Part shown: in pieces, positions 23,362-34,803 of the stretch
Layout of the letters: every line of letters begins with the position of its first letter
Numbering within the stretch: the stretch's first letter is position 1
Assembly (NCBI GenBank): GCA_014825775.1
Contig: MVAQ01000130.1
Location: 1 to 59,162, forward strand
DNA length: 59,162 nt
Direction of reading: 5' to 3'
Origin: Krasilnikovozyma curviuscula
Taxonomy: Eukaryota > Basidiomycota > Tremellomycetes > Cystofilobasidiales > Mrakiaceae
The notes under the pieces: model-generated
What the model was told of the DNA's origin: nothing
What the model saw: the letters and a program-made list of their open reading frames with translations, nothing else
Databases searched by the model: none
Made by a program: the position numbers and the translations under genes

Positions 23362-25585
23362 ATGGAATCCTCATCAGTCTCAACATCGCTTTCGTCGACT
23401 GCTTCACCACCTGTTCACCCATTCAGGATCCCACGGTCTCAGGGAGCTCCCCACCTCTGCTTCTTCAAAGACATTGCCCAAGAAGGATCTCAGAAGCTCA
23501 CTCTTGAGTGCTTGCTTTGTGCAAACGTCGTTGATTGTGTTACCGCTCACAAGGCCGACTCGACTCGATCTCATCTGAACAATCTTCACCAGTGCCTCAC
23601 AGCCACGGGAAGACTCATCAAAAGAGATTCCATCAATGCTATCATCTTAGCCAGAGCCAGAGAGAAGAAATGGGGAGAGTCGTTCGCTGTATGTGGCCTG
23701 TCCTCGCTTGTTTAAGATTTCAATCACAACATTCTGAACTTGAACTGACCCGGATTCGCCTCACCCCACTCCAGGTTGAACTTTTGCAATCCGTTCTTGA
23801 TGGTACCCTCAGAGCTCAGCCTGGCAAAGTAGGTTTCTGCGTGCTCTGAACTTTCACGAGTCATCGCTGACCTTCTCCGCCGGCGATGTGCGCGCCACCG
23901 TTTACCCCTTCACAGCATTCATCTTCTGATGTTATCTCCTCGCCAAACCCTCGTGTAAGACCTGGTCCATTGCCTTCTCCAGTCAGTATGGGCTCTCGAA
24001 GTCACAGAGGTTCAATGGTAAGTCTCACTGCCAAGCGGCTCTGGCTGGTGACCCGGCCGCTTCGTTTCGCCTTTCTCTGACGACGCTGTTCCTTTCTCGC
24101 AGTTATCACACCGCTCAAGCTCAATTAGTGCTCCGGCTGAGGAATTTCAGGCTACTGGAATGCTTGCCTCTCCTTTCTTTAAAAGTGAAGGTGACGATTT
24201 CGAGGTGATTTTCCCATCTTGAACCTTGTTTTGGTATGCAGTCTGACGCTGATATTGTCGTCCTCCTGCTCTACAAAACAGATCATCTCGCCATTGGAGC
24301 TCTCTAATTCACCATCACTTGCTTCACCCTTATCATCTCCAATGTCACTTCCTGCACTCCACGACTTCGGCGGCCTCGGCTTCAATCACTCCGTTGACTT
24401 TCAGTTTCTCCGTGTAAACTCTACGGTCAACCCTGGTGCTCTCCTTGGTCCTATTTCAACCTCACTTCCAGCAATGGCTGGAGGCTTCAACTTCCCTGGA
24501 ACTGGTAGTACCAGCTCAAGTGCCACCCAATGCCCTTTCAAGATGATGGAGATGGCAAAGACGGCAACGGGTCGTGCTGCTCTGAGAGCTGTTGTTATGA
24601 GGGAAATGAAAGGTTGGAGTGCTTGGGCTAGTAGTATCTCTGTGAGCGCCTCGAGCATTCTACAAGTCGTGCGAAGTACGCTTGACTCACATTCACATTT
24701 CTGGTCTCTGCTTGCAGCAGTTCAACCGCAGCTGTGGTACTTTCTCCAAGGAATACTTACCATCACTTGGAGGGAAAGCTCTCTTTACTCTCACTGTAGA
24801 TGTCTCCGATGGAATAGCCAAGCCAATCTTCGAATGGGCCATCTCAATCACCGAGTCCAGTTGGCTACCAAAAGATGCTGTCTTCGTCGGCAAACTCGAC
24901 ATCAAGGACGACGACAACTTTCCAAAGTCATTCTCCAACTCAATGCTTGCGCTGAAGACTCCACTTCTCTCACCATTGGTCGACTTCGTTGCTGGTCAAG
25001 GCTCCCTTGCCCTCTCACTAGCCAGAAAAGCCCTCGCCGATGTCGACGAACCCATCTTTGCCGTCCTCAGCATATTTGCCGATCTTCTCCTCGTCGACCC
25101 ACTTGGCCAGTTTGTACCCCAGGCAGTTCCGGCCAGCTTTTACCGAGTCAAAAAGCCAGAATGGACGGAAGCTGAAAATTACCCTCGGTGCTTCTGCTGG
25201 GCGGCCCACAATTCCTTCTCTGGAGGAGTTCAAGACGAGGATCTCGTTGCTGCTTCCAACTACAAGGCTGCAGTCTTGCTCTTCAGCAGGGTTTACGCAG
25301 GTCCCCCCTCCAATAACGATCTGGAAACGGTTTCACAAGAACATTTTGAACGTACCTACGGCGCTATTTTCGCAATCTTCGGAGCTGGAGAGGAGATCGT
25401 CAATGAGTTGAATGGAGACTTAGCCCTCGTCACTGATCTCGAAATGCTGGCGAGGGTTGAGAGGAAGTGGGCTTTGAAGGCTAGCACATTCTACGACCTC
25501 GGCTTCCCAACTGAGGTGTGTTTTGCCCTTATGCTTCGAAACTTGGCGATGGACTGCTGACCTTCCGTTCCCTCTATTTTAGTAA
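23362..25585 (+). CDS. BED-finger-like protein of unknown function
   Basis: Not recognised as a named gene. Exons: 23362-23688, 23775-23828, 23916-24017, 24103-24204, 24282-24641, 24718-25515; 581 aa, every intron in phase 0. The N-terminus has a BED-type zinc-finger pattern: LECLLCANV (C-x2-C) followed by RSHLNNLHQC (H-x4-H), suggesting DNA binding. A Ser/Pro-rich middle follows. The roughly 380-residue C-terminal part is largely helical/hydrophobic (for example KPIFEWAISITESSW, LSIFADLLLVDPL, RKWALKASTFYDLGFPTE) and unfamiliar to me. The last exon is followed by a GTGTGT donor and an acceptor at 25582 directly abutting TAA, so the spliced protein would end at the splice junction. If unspliced, the frame runs 14 codons further to 25560. 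Possibly a domesticated transposase-type protein or a lineage-specific regulator; both are guesses. Confidence 0.6.
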
Positions 25586-26453
25586 ACTCGCTTTCTGTCT
25601 CTGAACCACTGCATCAAATGATATTTCACCCGATCTTCGCTTCCATCTCAACCTTTAGAATGACAACCTTACGACAATACGCTACAACGCATATACACGC
25701 CCCGATTTATTTGACCGTTGTATTTTATCTAAATTGTTATCCCTTTGAATTTCTTGATTTGATTTCTATCATGTATCCTTATTTCTTTTGTATCTTGGCT
25801 CTGATATCTCGTCCCTGGAATCCTACCATACACCCAATGTGTAGACAGAATGTGTACATTTAGCATCATCACTGTTTGCTCTGTACCATTGTTTTGCATG
25901 TTCAAAATGCTCAAATTGCAAGTTACTGTCGGCCATTTGCGAGGGAGAACTCAAAGAGAGAAGAAGCATATATTCCTCAAATATAACATATCACCCTATT
26001 CCTCCTCTTTAGTATAGCTTCATCACTAGACGAGTTTGGTGATTTCTTTTATAATACTCATGTCAATTTTGAACCATTTTTGTGGTGTCAGAAGAGCAAA
26101 TAACAAAAAAAGATTGAAGAGAGGAGGAGAATGAAACAGGATATCACCACCAGATTAGCGTTGTTGTGGTGCTGGTTTTTCCTCAATTCACTGCACTACT
26201 TGTTGTAGTCACAGTGTAATGGGTTGATATACTTACTGTGAGTCTCCCCTGCCACTTTGGCGCGTCGAAACAAAGGTCTAGTGCGCTTTGTTTTGTTTTT
26301 GCAGTAGGCGTCCGGAGCTCCTGATAGGGAAAGCGCTGACCGCAGTCAGCATACATCTTTCATTCTCCAACCCCATTTCAAAGCCTTTCGCACATCAGAA
26401 GATGCATCCGTACACGCTCAGACGCCTGGTGATACGCCTGGTCATTGTCCTTT
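25586..26453. other. Intergenic region between BED-finger gene and its decayed copy
   Basis: AT-richer than its neighbours, with no supported gene. A coding-like plus-strand frame at about 26310-26450 may belong to the decayed paralogous segment downstream, but its frame does not continue cleanly. Confidence 0.4.
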
Positions 26454-26841
26454 GGGGCAAACGTGCAGGGAGCGCAGCTGGAGAGAAAATGGGCAAATCA
26501 GGCTGACAGACTCTATGACTTTGGTTTCTCTTCGCAAGTAAGTCTGACCCCTATCCCATTCTTTGAAAGGTATGGACCAAACTCATCCTCATTGTTGCGT
26601 TCACTTGCAGCTGTTAGAGCCACTCTTGTCGCCCTGGGGTTCTCGACCGTCGCTATCACCTCTTCAAGAATTTAAGGATTCGATCCACAAAGCCATACAT
26701 CAATCTCGAATTGCCAAGTTCACCCAATCACCACCATCGAAATCCGCCTCCAATATCGATTCATTCGTCACGGACACGAGTGAGCGACGAAGAGCTGTCA
26801 ACCTACCTCACGACCTCCTACTTCTTGATGAATTCTGTTAG
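26454..26841 (+). pseudogene. Partial paralogous segment of the BED-finger gene C-terminus
   Basis: The frame reading LERKWANQADRLYDFGFSSQ, ending at about 26537, aligns with VERKWALKASTFYDLGFPTE at 25456-25515. Both are followed immediately by a GT donor in phase 0 (GTAAGT here, GTGTGT there). A downstream exon from about 26611 (after CTTGCAG) to the TAG at 26839-26841 reads LLEPLLSPWGSRPS onward and ends LLLLDEFC. No start codon, BED finger or upstream homologous body is visible, so this is best read as a truncated, diverged copy. Alternatively these are true distal exons of the gene above joined over an intron of about 1 kb, far longer than local introns. Confidence 0.45.
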
Positions 26842-27244
26842 ATTAGCCAGGTATCTACTGTAGCTATTGCAATTGTCTGTTGTTCGTCGGCTGCGCGTTG
26901 CGATGCTGCTTTCCTCTTCACCCCAGCGAGACAGCCTAAAGTCAGCAGGACCTTTCCAAATGGACCCAAGATAATTTTCCGCAATAAGTTTTCATCTGAG
27001 TGATGTTAACAGCTCCTCTAAAAAAAAAGAGTCGATCTCAGTTGCCACCCATTGAGTTGACGTCCCAAAATCCCAAAATGGGTTGCAGAGCTGCCTAGGC
27101 TTTGCTGAGTTCGACAGCCACGCTCTGACCAAATCCACGGTCTCACTCTGAATCTCGCGTGAAGCTCGACATTTCCAGGTCTTATTAGTACCCAGCACAG
27201 CGTGAAGAAGTCGATCTGCAAAAGTAGCCCATCCACAGCCCAAC
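26842..27244. other. Intergenic region upstream of the Whi2-like gene
   Basis: About 400 bp without a supported gene. It is the presumed promoter and leader of the Whi2-like BTB protein. Nothing else recognisable was seen. Confidence 0.4.
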
Positions 27245-28686
27245 ATGAGCGTCTCAAGCTCATCCAATCCAATCACCTCCGTCGCTCCAGCTTCGTCGAA
27301 CCCTATCACTTCTGTCCAACCCCAAACGTACCAGGCATACCCCCAGTCCAGTGGTCAGCTCCTCAACAGGCTTCATTTGGACCTGAGGGGCGAACGCTTC
27401 GTCGTCGAGAGGGAAGCGCTCATGAACCTGCCTGAAAGCGTCCTACTGTGCCTCTTCCCCAATGGACTAGTACTGAGTAGACCTGGAGGTGGAACTGGCG
27501 ATGAAGAGCACGATATCTATGGTGTAGAGGTGAGCCCAATAGCTATTTCTTCTTTGGGGATGGTACACAGAGGGGGGAGGGAATCACAGGATGCATCAGG
27601 CACATCCGCCGCTGAGCACGGTGCCTCTAGTTGGTTTAATCGCCTGACGTTCATGAACTGACTAATCTGGGTCTTGTTTTCCATCTTTCAGTTCGACCCA
27701 GACTGCTTCAGGTTCGTCCTGTCATTCTTCAAAGAGGCCCAAGATGCCTTCTACGGTACTCCAACTTCTCCCGGCGGAATCCTCGCTGCCCAAGCATCTC
27801 TGTTGCCTGCACCAACGTCGCCACTCTCTCAGCATCACGACATCAACAACCCTCACCTATCCATGTCACCAAATGGGAATGCTAACAACCCACTAATGAC
27901 AAAACAAGCCATTATTGTCCTCCGGGAAGAGCTTGAGTACTTCGCTATCCCACCAAAAGGATCAGACTGTAAGACCGACCCATCAGGCAGCGCCAATAAA
28001 CAGATGATGGATCTGAAGAAGGAAGCCGGCAAAGGGCTGCTGGAGAGGAAGTCGATCTTCACCGCTTTGCAGAGAAATGTGTACAAGGAAAACAACGTAG
28101 CTGAGCAGCATCTGATTGATATGTTGTGCATGTCGTACGTCAAAACCTCGTATCAAAGATCCCACATTCAAATTACCAGATACTTACAAAAGTTCTCTGC
28201 TGGTTTCTGAAGCGGATTTGATCGTGACGACGTCTGGGGGCACCGAGCAATCGAACCATCGAGGTGTTGTATCTCCTCCATTGCCCTGGTCCTTCTGAAG
28301 ACTGGTATCAACCATCCTTCACCAGGCAGTCCAGCTGGATCTGTCCCTACAATCGACAACCAACAGATGGCAACTGCTCAGAAGTTGCTGTTATTCTGGA
28401 GGAAGCCTGCTGTGAGTTGATTCGCGTCGACTTCTTCCAAATGTTTGTTGCTCTCAGCTGACACAACTTTCCTGTGCGGTTATGATTTTTATCAGAGGAA
28501 GTGCTGGTGGGATGGAATTTCAATTGAGATTCCTATGGGCGATGGAGTCAAGGAAGTCAAAGTATGGTCCCGCAGAGTTTGGACGTTAGAGCTCAGTTTG
28601 GTACGTTTTTCTCTGATGTTCTCGCCTTCAAGTTGTCCGCCAGCTAGTTCTGACTTCTTCTGACTTCTAACTCGCTTCAGCTTTGA
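27245..28686 (+). CDS. Whi2-like BTB/POZ-domain protein
   Basis: Resembles fungal Whi2-type proteins (related to the BTB fold of KCTD proteins), which act with phosphatases in stress response and amino-acid/TORC1 control. Exons: 27245-27529, 27692-28134, 28213-28411, 28496-28600, 28681-28686; 345 aa. The BTB part begins LDLRGERFVVEREALMNLPE and continues across intron 1 into EFDPDCFRFVLSFF. Later conserved-looking blocks are IVLREELEYFAIPP, KSIFTALQRNVYKENNVAEQ, RDDVWGHRAIEPSRCCISS, and KCWWDGISIEIP ending in VWSRRVWTLELSL. The final exon is only CTTTGA (one codon plus stop), inferred from a GTACGT donor at 28601 and a CAG acceptor at 28680; if unspliced the frame runs longer. The family call rests on recall of the overall pattern. 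Confidence 0.65.
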
Positions 28687-29097
28687 TCTGTCATAACATG
28701 GTCTTGTCTCATGTTTGTCCACTGTACTTCTAGATTCACCCCAACGTATACCCCCTTTCGAACTTCGTTTGCATACCCCTACGAATCGTTATTTTCAGAC
28801 TTCTATAAAACTACAGCTCCTCGCTTTAATCCTCACTCGTGTATGTGTTTCTTTCTTGTATCACATGTGATATCAGCTTTTATCTTGGTTGCAGCGGCGC
28901 CATCAACAGGGGGCGCAACTTTGAGAAAAGGGAGTGGGAAAGTGATGCTACCAAACCATTGAATACTATCGCTCTGCTATTTCAACTGAAAGTGCAACAT
29001 TCTAGAATTGCCACTCCAACTAAAAAATCAACAGACTTACCTACCGCGTTCCCTTCCTTCAACCAAATTTTACTCGAAAACTAGGGTCAACACTAGG
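28687..29097 (+). other. Intergenic region upstream of the RGG protein gene
   Basis: 411 bp with no supported gene, presumably the 3' end of the Whi2-like transcript and the leader of the RGG protein. No motif of note. Confidence 0.4.
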
Positions 29098-29611
29098 ATG
29101 TCAGATGACGAAGCAGCTATGGCAGCAATGATGGGCTTCGGCTCTTTCTCCAAGCCCACCAAGCCGGCCCCCACACCCCGTCCCTCAAGCCAGCAGCAAC
29201 AGCAAGCACCAGCCTCAAGCTCAGCACTTCCTGACCAGCCCCGACAGCCGCAGCCCAGCTTCAACGGAAATAACAGAGGAGGGTTTCAAAGTGGCAGAGG
29301 GGGACGAGGTGGTGGTGATCGTGGTGGACGAGGGAACTTCAGAGGATGGCATCAGGATCGAGGCAGAGGCGGAGGAGGGGGGCATAGAGGTGGTAGAGGT
29401 GGGCATGGACCGGCTCACGGGAATCATGACAGACCTGATAAGGTAAGCATACGATTTCTTTCTGGGATGTCAATGGAGAAATCTAAGCTGATTGTTTCTT
29501 TGTGTTCCACCTCTTGCACAGCGAGCTCGATTGGATGCTGATGGTGAAATTGATGGGTTCTTCAAGGAGAGCTTCGTAGAGGATTCTTGGGCTGCATTGA
29601 TGAAGGTGTGA
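29098..29611 (+). CDS. Small RGG-rich protein, unknown function
   Basis: Two exons, 29098-29442 and 29522-29611, phase-0 intron with a GTAAGC donor and a CACAG acceptor; 144 aa. Acidic start MSDDEAAMAAMMGFGSF, a Gln/Ser/Pro stretch, then a glycine/arginine box with GRGGRGGGDRGGRGNFRG and similar units, and a conserved-looking acidic end, DADGEIDGFFKESFVEDSW. RGG boxes generally bind RNA and are arginine-methylated, and the MGFGSF start recalls nuclear RNA-processing factors, but I cannot name a family. A GTGAGT follows the last codons (29606), so a further intron and 3' exon are possible. Confidence 0.65.
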
Positions 29612-30391
29612 GTGTATGAGTGGATTGAGATTGGAGGATCGAAGAGACAAAAGAGTTCCGCAGGAGGAATCGTGAAGATTGGTGCGTCCTTTTCGTATCT
29701 CGGTTTTGTTTTAGCCCTGTTGACCTTTCGTCTCTTTCTAATTGCCTTTCTTGCTCCACAGTTATACAAGCTGGGACTTTCGTAAACTGATGGTTTACAA
29801 ATCATTCTCATCCGCCCGGCGTATCTTCCACAAGGCAGGGTAACCCAAACTTGGTGAACTCCAGGATTCTGGCAGAGTATCAACGGCAACTAGTTCTATA
29901 TGAAGAACCATACTCTTGCCCTTCTGAATTTGACCTGTACTGCAACGTCGGTATCTAGCGGCGCTGACGCGGACATTATTCATAGCTCGACGAGCTGTGA
30001 ATGCATCACACCCATCACAGCCAGAGCTGTCAATTATGTCTACTATCAAATCTGCCATTGTCTTCATCCTATTTTTTTGTTGATCGCAAGAAAGAGTCAC
30101 CTTTTGGTCCACTCGAGCTCGCACCTGTTCGTACCGACCGGGCCAATTATTTTGCTTTAAAAAACCAAACTACCGACCACGACAGTCTTTTGATAGGTAC
30201 AGTAACTCATATCAAAGTCCTTCAGCTGCATAAGGTAAGTGTTATTTTTACAGTCCTCTGATCTTTTGCAGTCTGACTTTGAAAGCTAAAAAAACCGAAC
30301 TATTAGCTAGTTCGTCGTCCAAAAAACGTAGCAGCGTACAAACACCACCTTTTCTAGATCAGATCCCTTAGAAATTTCTTGTAACAGGACC
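29612..30391. other. Intergenic region upstream of AGC1
   Basis: 780 bp between the RGG gene and the carrier gene. A minus-strand ATG frame (30067-29795, 90 codons) is open but matches nothing I recognise. No other structure seen. Confidence 0.35.
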
Positions 30392-33300
30392 ATGGCATCC
30401 TCATCGACCTCACAAGACAGTGTAGCAATATCTCCAGCTGAATCTTCCTCCATTGCCTCTCGAATCGCATCCAAGTTCTTGCCTTCCGAGTCAGAACTGG
30501 GCCGCTGGAAACGAGTCTTTTCAGAGCATTCCAAAATCAACAGTCAAGATGGTGTTAGATACTTAGATTCTCAAAGCTTCATAGACGCCGTTGTACCAGA
30601 AGACTCGTCCTCAAGGATTCGTAGAGAACAATACGGTGTCTGTGAGTTTTCTTCCCTTCCACCCTTCCCCGCGCGATTTCCTCGCTTTGCTGGCTTTCGG
30701 ACCCTGTTTGCTTTTTGCTCTGCTCCCTGATGCTTACGTTTGCACCTACTCTCTCTCTTCAATTCTACTGCAGTGTTTAACGTGGCAGATTCTACGAAGC
30801 GGGGACTGGTCTCTTTCGAGGACTTTGTCGTGTTCGAAACGCTGCTCAAACGTCCAGACGCTGACTACCAGTGAGTACTTGCTCTGTTCTCGAGACTAGA
30901 GATGGAACAGGGAGATACAGCGGTACTTTGGTAAATGTGTGGCTTCGCTGTGGGACAGAGACGAGATGTTCCAGCCAGAGGAAATTAGTGCGGCCATCGT
31001 CAAAACCAAACAGCTGGTTTCATGCGCGTCCTTCGCTTCTTGACCCGGCAGAGGACTCAGGTAACCATATGATGTGTAACCTTGATACCCTGGGGCTGTA
31101 TCAAGAAGAAAAATACCACTGAATCTGTTCGAAAGCCGTGGCGGATCTTTCCATCTAAATCGTAGCCATTGCAACAGATCTGACTGATGTGGTCCATGCT
31201 CCTTTCACAGAATCGCCTTTAAGTACTTTGACAAGTGAGTCTCTCGCCTTACCCTTGAAAATCAGCATCCTCACGCGCCTTCTTCCGACAAACTCTGACA
31301 TGTTACCTTTCCTTCTTTTGGGTTCTGAAATACCGAACAGAGATGGAAACGGAACGATAGACTTTACGGAGTTCAAGGAGGTATTCTCTGCTGCTATTGG
31401 AGCCGACGCTATCCCATTCAATTTTGACAGCGACTGGGTTAAGCTTTACATTGGTGGAAGACACGTCTTGGGATGTAAGTGAACCGTCATCATGTATAGT
31501 TGTTAAATTCCTCATGCTCATCTACAATCTGTCGTTATCCATCTCAGATGATGAATTTGCTCAAGTGAGTCGCGATTTGAACATTTTCAGTCTGCCCTGC
31601 TGTGATGCTGACCCTGACTCCCGTTTTGACCCCTATTATCGCCGCCGCCGCCTCCAGCTAATGAAAGGCCTTCAAGGTGAACGTCTGCGTCAAGCGTTCA
31701 GGTTTTTTGATAAGTCAGCAACAGGATATATCTCTCCAGACCAGTTCAAGAGAATCGTCATCGTATGTCCACTCTATTTCCATCGCGCTTCCATTGAGCG
31801 CAGGCGTTTTGAGTTTTGACTCAAACGTGACTTTTCTGCACGGCCGTCACTGTAGGAAATCGCTCGACACAAGCTATCGGACTCGTTGTTGGAGAGGTTG
31901 CCCACGCTGTGCCTTCTCAGCCCCGGTGGTAAAATTAGCTACTCTGAAGTCGTCGCGTTCCACAATGTGCTGAGAGAGATGGACTTGGTCGAAAAGGTTC
32001 TTCGTGAAGGTAACTACCTCCCTGTCACTCAAGTCCTCATCATCATGAGATCTTTAACTGACCAATCACATCCTTCTTTTCTTGTTGCTGTAGCTGTGGC
32101 ACATTCAAAAGACGGCAAAATCGACGCTGAGGATTTCTTGAACACCGCATCGAGATCGACGAGGTACACTGCATTCAGTCCTTTAGAAGCCAACCTGGTA
32201 TGGCATTTCGCTTCGAGAGGTGCGGGCAGTAAGACACGGTTGGCAATGGATGACTTCAGAGCATTACTTGATGAGAGGGTGAGATATCCTTCGCTTAATT
32301 CCAATTCGCTCTGTCCTTTCAAACGCACAGGGTGGCTGATTAGTAATGTTTCTTGACGGGATCAGTGGGTCAGCCCAGATGTTATCCAAGCTGCGGAAGA
32401 CAAGAGGCATTCAAAGCAGACCTACACTGCTAGTTTGGGAGAGTCGATATACGGTTTCGTCCAAGGTGGTATCGGAGGAGGTATCGGAGGTACGTTCTCT
32501 CTTCCCATCGTTGACGTCGTTTGATGCTGTGCTAATTACAGTGCACTGTTGACAGCCGCTGTTGTATACCCAATCGATCTCGTCAAAACACGGCTTCAGA
32601 ACCAGAGATCTACCGTGAGTTTATTACTCTTGAGAAGAGTCTATACTCCGTTATTAACAGTTTCAAATTCTTTTATCCTCTTTCTACAGGTCGTTGGTGA
32701 GGTTCTTTACAAGAACTGGGCTGATTGTGTGGCGAAAGTTTACAGAAACGAAGGTGGTGTTCTTGGATTCTATAGAGGTCTAGTGCCTCAACTTGTCGTA
32801 AGTGATCTGATAAATAAATCAAAGCGTGTAATCAAAGGTAAACTGATCCATCTTGTCTCATCTAGGGTGTCGCCCCGGAGAAAGCCATCAAGCTGACCGT
32901 TAACGAGGGTATGCGAAAAGCTCTGCGTGACCCTGAAACCGGTAGAATCGCCCTCTGGGCAGAGATCGCCTCTGGTGGTCTTGCTGGAGGTTGTCAAGTT
33001 GTCGTCACTAATCCTCTCGGTGCGTGACGTTCATTTTCTGGTTGTTGGGATCCGTGGAACAGCGTTTGACGTGTTGCGTGTTGTGTTGAGACAGAGATCA
33101 CAAAGATTCGACTGCAGATGCACGGTGAGATGGCCAAAAGTGGAGCTGCTAAGAAGGGAGCTGTCCAGGTTGTCAAGGAGCTTGGCTTGTTAGGTCTTTA
33201 TAAGGGTGCTCCCGCTTGTATGATGCGTGACGTACCCTTCTCAATGATCTATGTGAGCCTCTTTCTCTTCCCCGACTTCATAGCTATACTATTGACCAAT

Positions 33301-34037
33301 ACCATCAAACGAAGTTCACGGCCTACGCCCACATGCGTAAAGATTTCTTTGGCGAAGGCCGCAATGGTAAAAAACTCACCAACCTGGAGACGCTCATGGC
33401 TGCTGGTATTTCAGGCATGCCAGCGGCCTACCTCACCACTCCCGCCGATGTTGTAAAGACTCGATGTGTGTTTCATCCCTTTTTCTCTTCCTCCTTCTTT
33501 CAAAGATGACTGCTGACCAGCTTATATCAACACTAGTGCAATCGGAGGCTAGAGCGGGACAGACACACTACAAAGGTCTCATTGACGCCCTCTTCACGAT
33601 CCCCAAGGAAGAAGGCGTTAAAGCGCTGTTTAAAGGTGGATTGGCTAGAGTCATTCGGAGTTCACCACAGTTTGCTTGCACGCTCGCCGCGTACGAGTGG
33701 CTGAAGATCCACTTCCCTGTAAGTCGCATTCCCTCCCTCCGGAGTCTATTCTCGCTCTCAATAAGACACTGAGTTTTCTATTTCTGGTGTAACTTTGAGT
33801 ATCCCTATGGAACCGAAGGTCAGCTGGCGAATGCTGCTCCCATCCGATCTCAAGCTGAAGATCTGGCGCGTGTGAGAGCTAGAAACGGTCTGAAGATCCT
33901 CTTAGAGTGAGCCCCCAGTCCTAGTATGAGTGTGAAGAACGCTACTGATAAGTTGTCGTTGATGTTCAATCAGTGTCCACGAAGATTTCGGACTTTACGC
34001 TCGACAACAATCTCAGCTCCAGTATGGAAAAAAGTAA
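30392..34037 (+). CDS. AGC1: Mitochondrial aspartate/glutamate carrier with EF-hands, 17 exons
   Basis: Inner-membrane exchanger of aspartate for glutamate plus proton, part of the malate-aspartate shuttle. Coding sum 2073 nt, 690 aa, typical of the aralar/citrin type. The N-terminal half holds EF-hand units, for example [17 protein letters not shown] and [17 protein letters not shown]. The C-terminal half is three mitochondrial-carrier repeats with signatures [22 protein letters not shown] and [11 protein letters not shown], each followed by an aromatic/Gly motif such as [10 protein letters not shown] and [10 protein letters not shown]. Exons include very short ones at 31211-31234 (24 nt) and 31548-31564 (17 nt), both needed to complete EF-hand sequence (IAFKYFD; YDEFAQ). 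The intron 30871-31210 is 340 nt, far longer than the others, and carries a coding-like stretch. The C-terminus is QLQYGKK. Identification is firm. Confidence 0.94.
30871..31210 (+). other. AGC1: Unusually long intron of AGC1 with coding-like content
   Basis: Flanked by a GTGAGT donor and CACAG acceptor that join DYQ to IAFKYFD correctly. At 30900-31043 it contains a 47-codon sense frame with protein-like composition (includes [19 protein letters not shown]) bounded by stop codons. That frame cannot be joined to the flanking exons in phase. No family was recognised. Confidence 0.5.
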
Positions 34038-34803
34038 AGAGAAGTGCCTTTGACCGCATGTGAGGTGATAATAAAAGCTCTTGTGAATTTTTGAGGGGGA
34101 AGGGAGAAGTACATATGTTTGAACCTGATTTGAGACAAGGTCAGATACCATCGCTTTGTAAACAAAGGAAGCAGAGCGCGTTGAAAGGCGGGGATGTTAC
34201 GACTGTACTAGCTGCTACTGAGCAGTTTGTGTCTCTCTCTCTCTCTGTGCTCACCCATGATGTCTAGCTTATTATGCGTTGCTCTGTAATGAACGCCGTC
34301 GAGTGGCGTGTAATACGCCAGAAGATCGCTCTAGGGTGAACGAGGATTCTACAAGCTCTAACGTTCAAGAGATTTGGGACACTTGAGAATGTTTTGTATC
34401 ATATTCCGTAGACGAAAAAGAACCATTACCATTGTCTACCACTTGCTGAAAGAAAACTGTATAAAAAAAATAATATATTATGGGAAAAATGGGGTCAATG
34501 GCAACGTCAGCAGATGATTCCAGTCAAAGTTTGCACTTGTTCCTTACCCCTCTATTTCTATCTCTACCCATCCTCATCTCATTGTGGAGTAAGACTGATC
34601 GATTACAAACCTTTCTAGAGGGTTGCCCAGCGTCATTACACCTTGCTTGTTCGGTCACTTTCTCCTGAGTCGAGCCTCACGCCATGGCTTCCTAAAACGC
34701 CTCTGGACCCAGCGAGCCCCAACAACCCTCTGAAGTCATAACAAATCGCATTAGATCTTCCTCTACTCCATTTATTCAGGTTCCAACCATCACCCTTCCA
34801 GCA
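34038..34803. other. Intergenic region with CT microsatellite
   Basis: 766 bp with no supported gene. A short CT dinucleotide run lies at about 34231-34247. The AT-rich stretch near 34455-34485 fits a transcript 3' end. The downstream part is the leader of the HSP20-type gene. Confidence 0.4.

Noticed and set aside
29795..30067. 90-codon minus-strand ATG frame downstream of the RGG gene
   Set aside because: Protein-like composition but no recognisable domain, and it lies in a region that could be 3' leader sequence of flanking genes. Kept only as a possibility.
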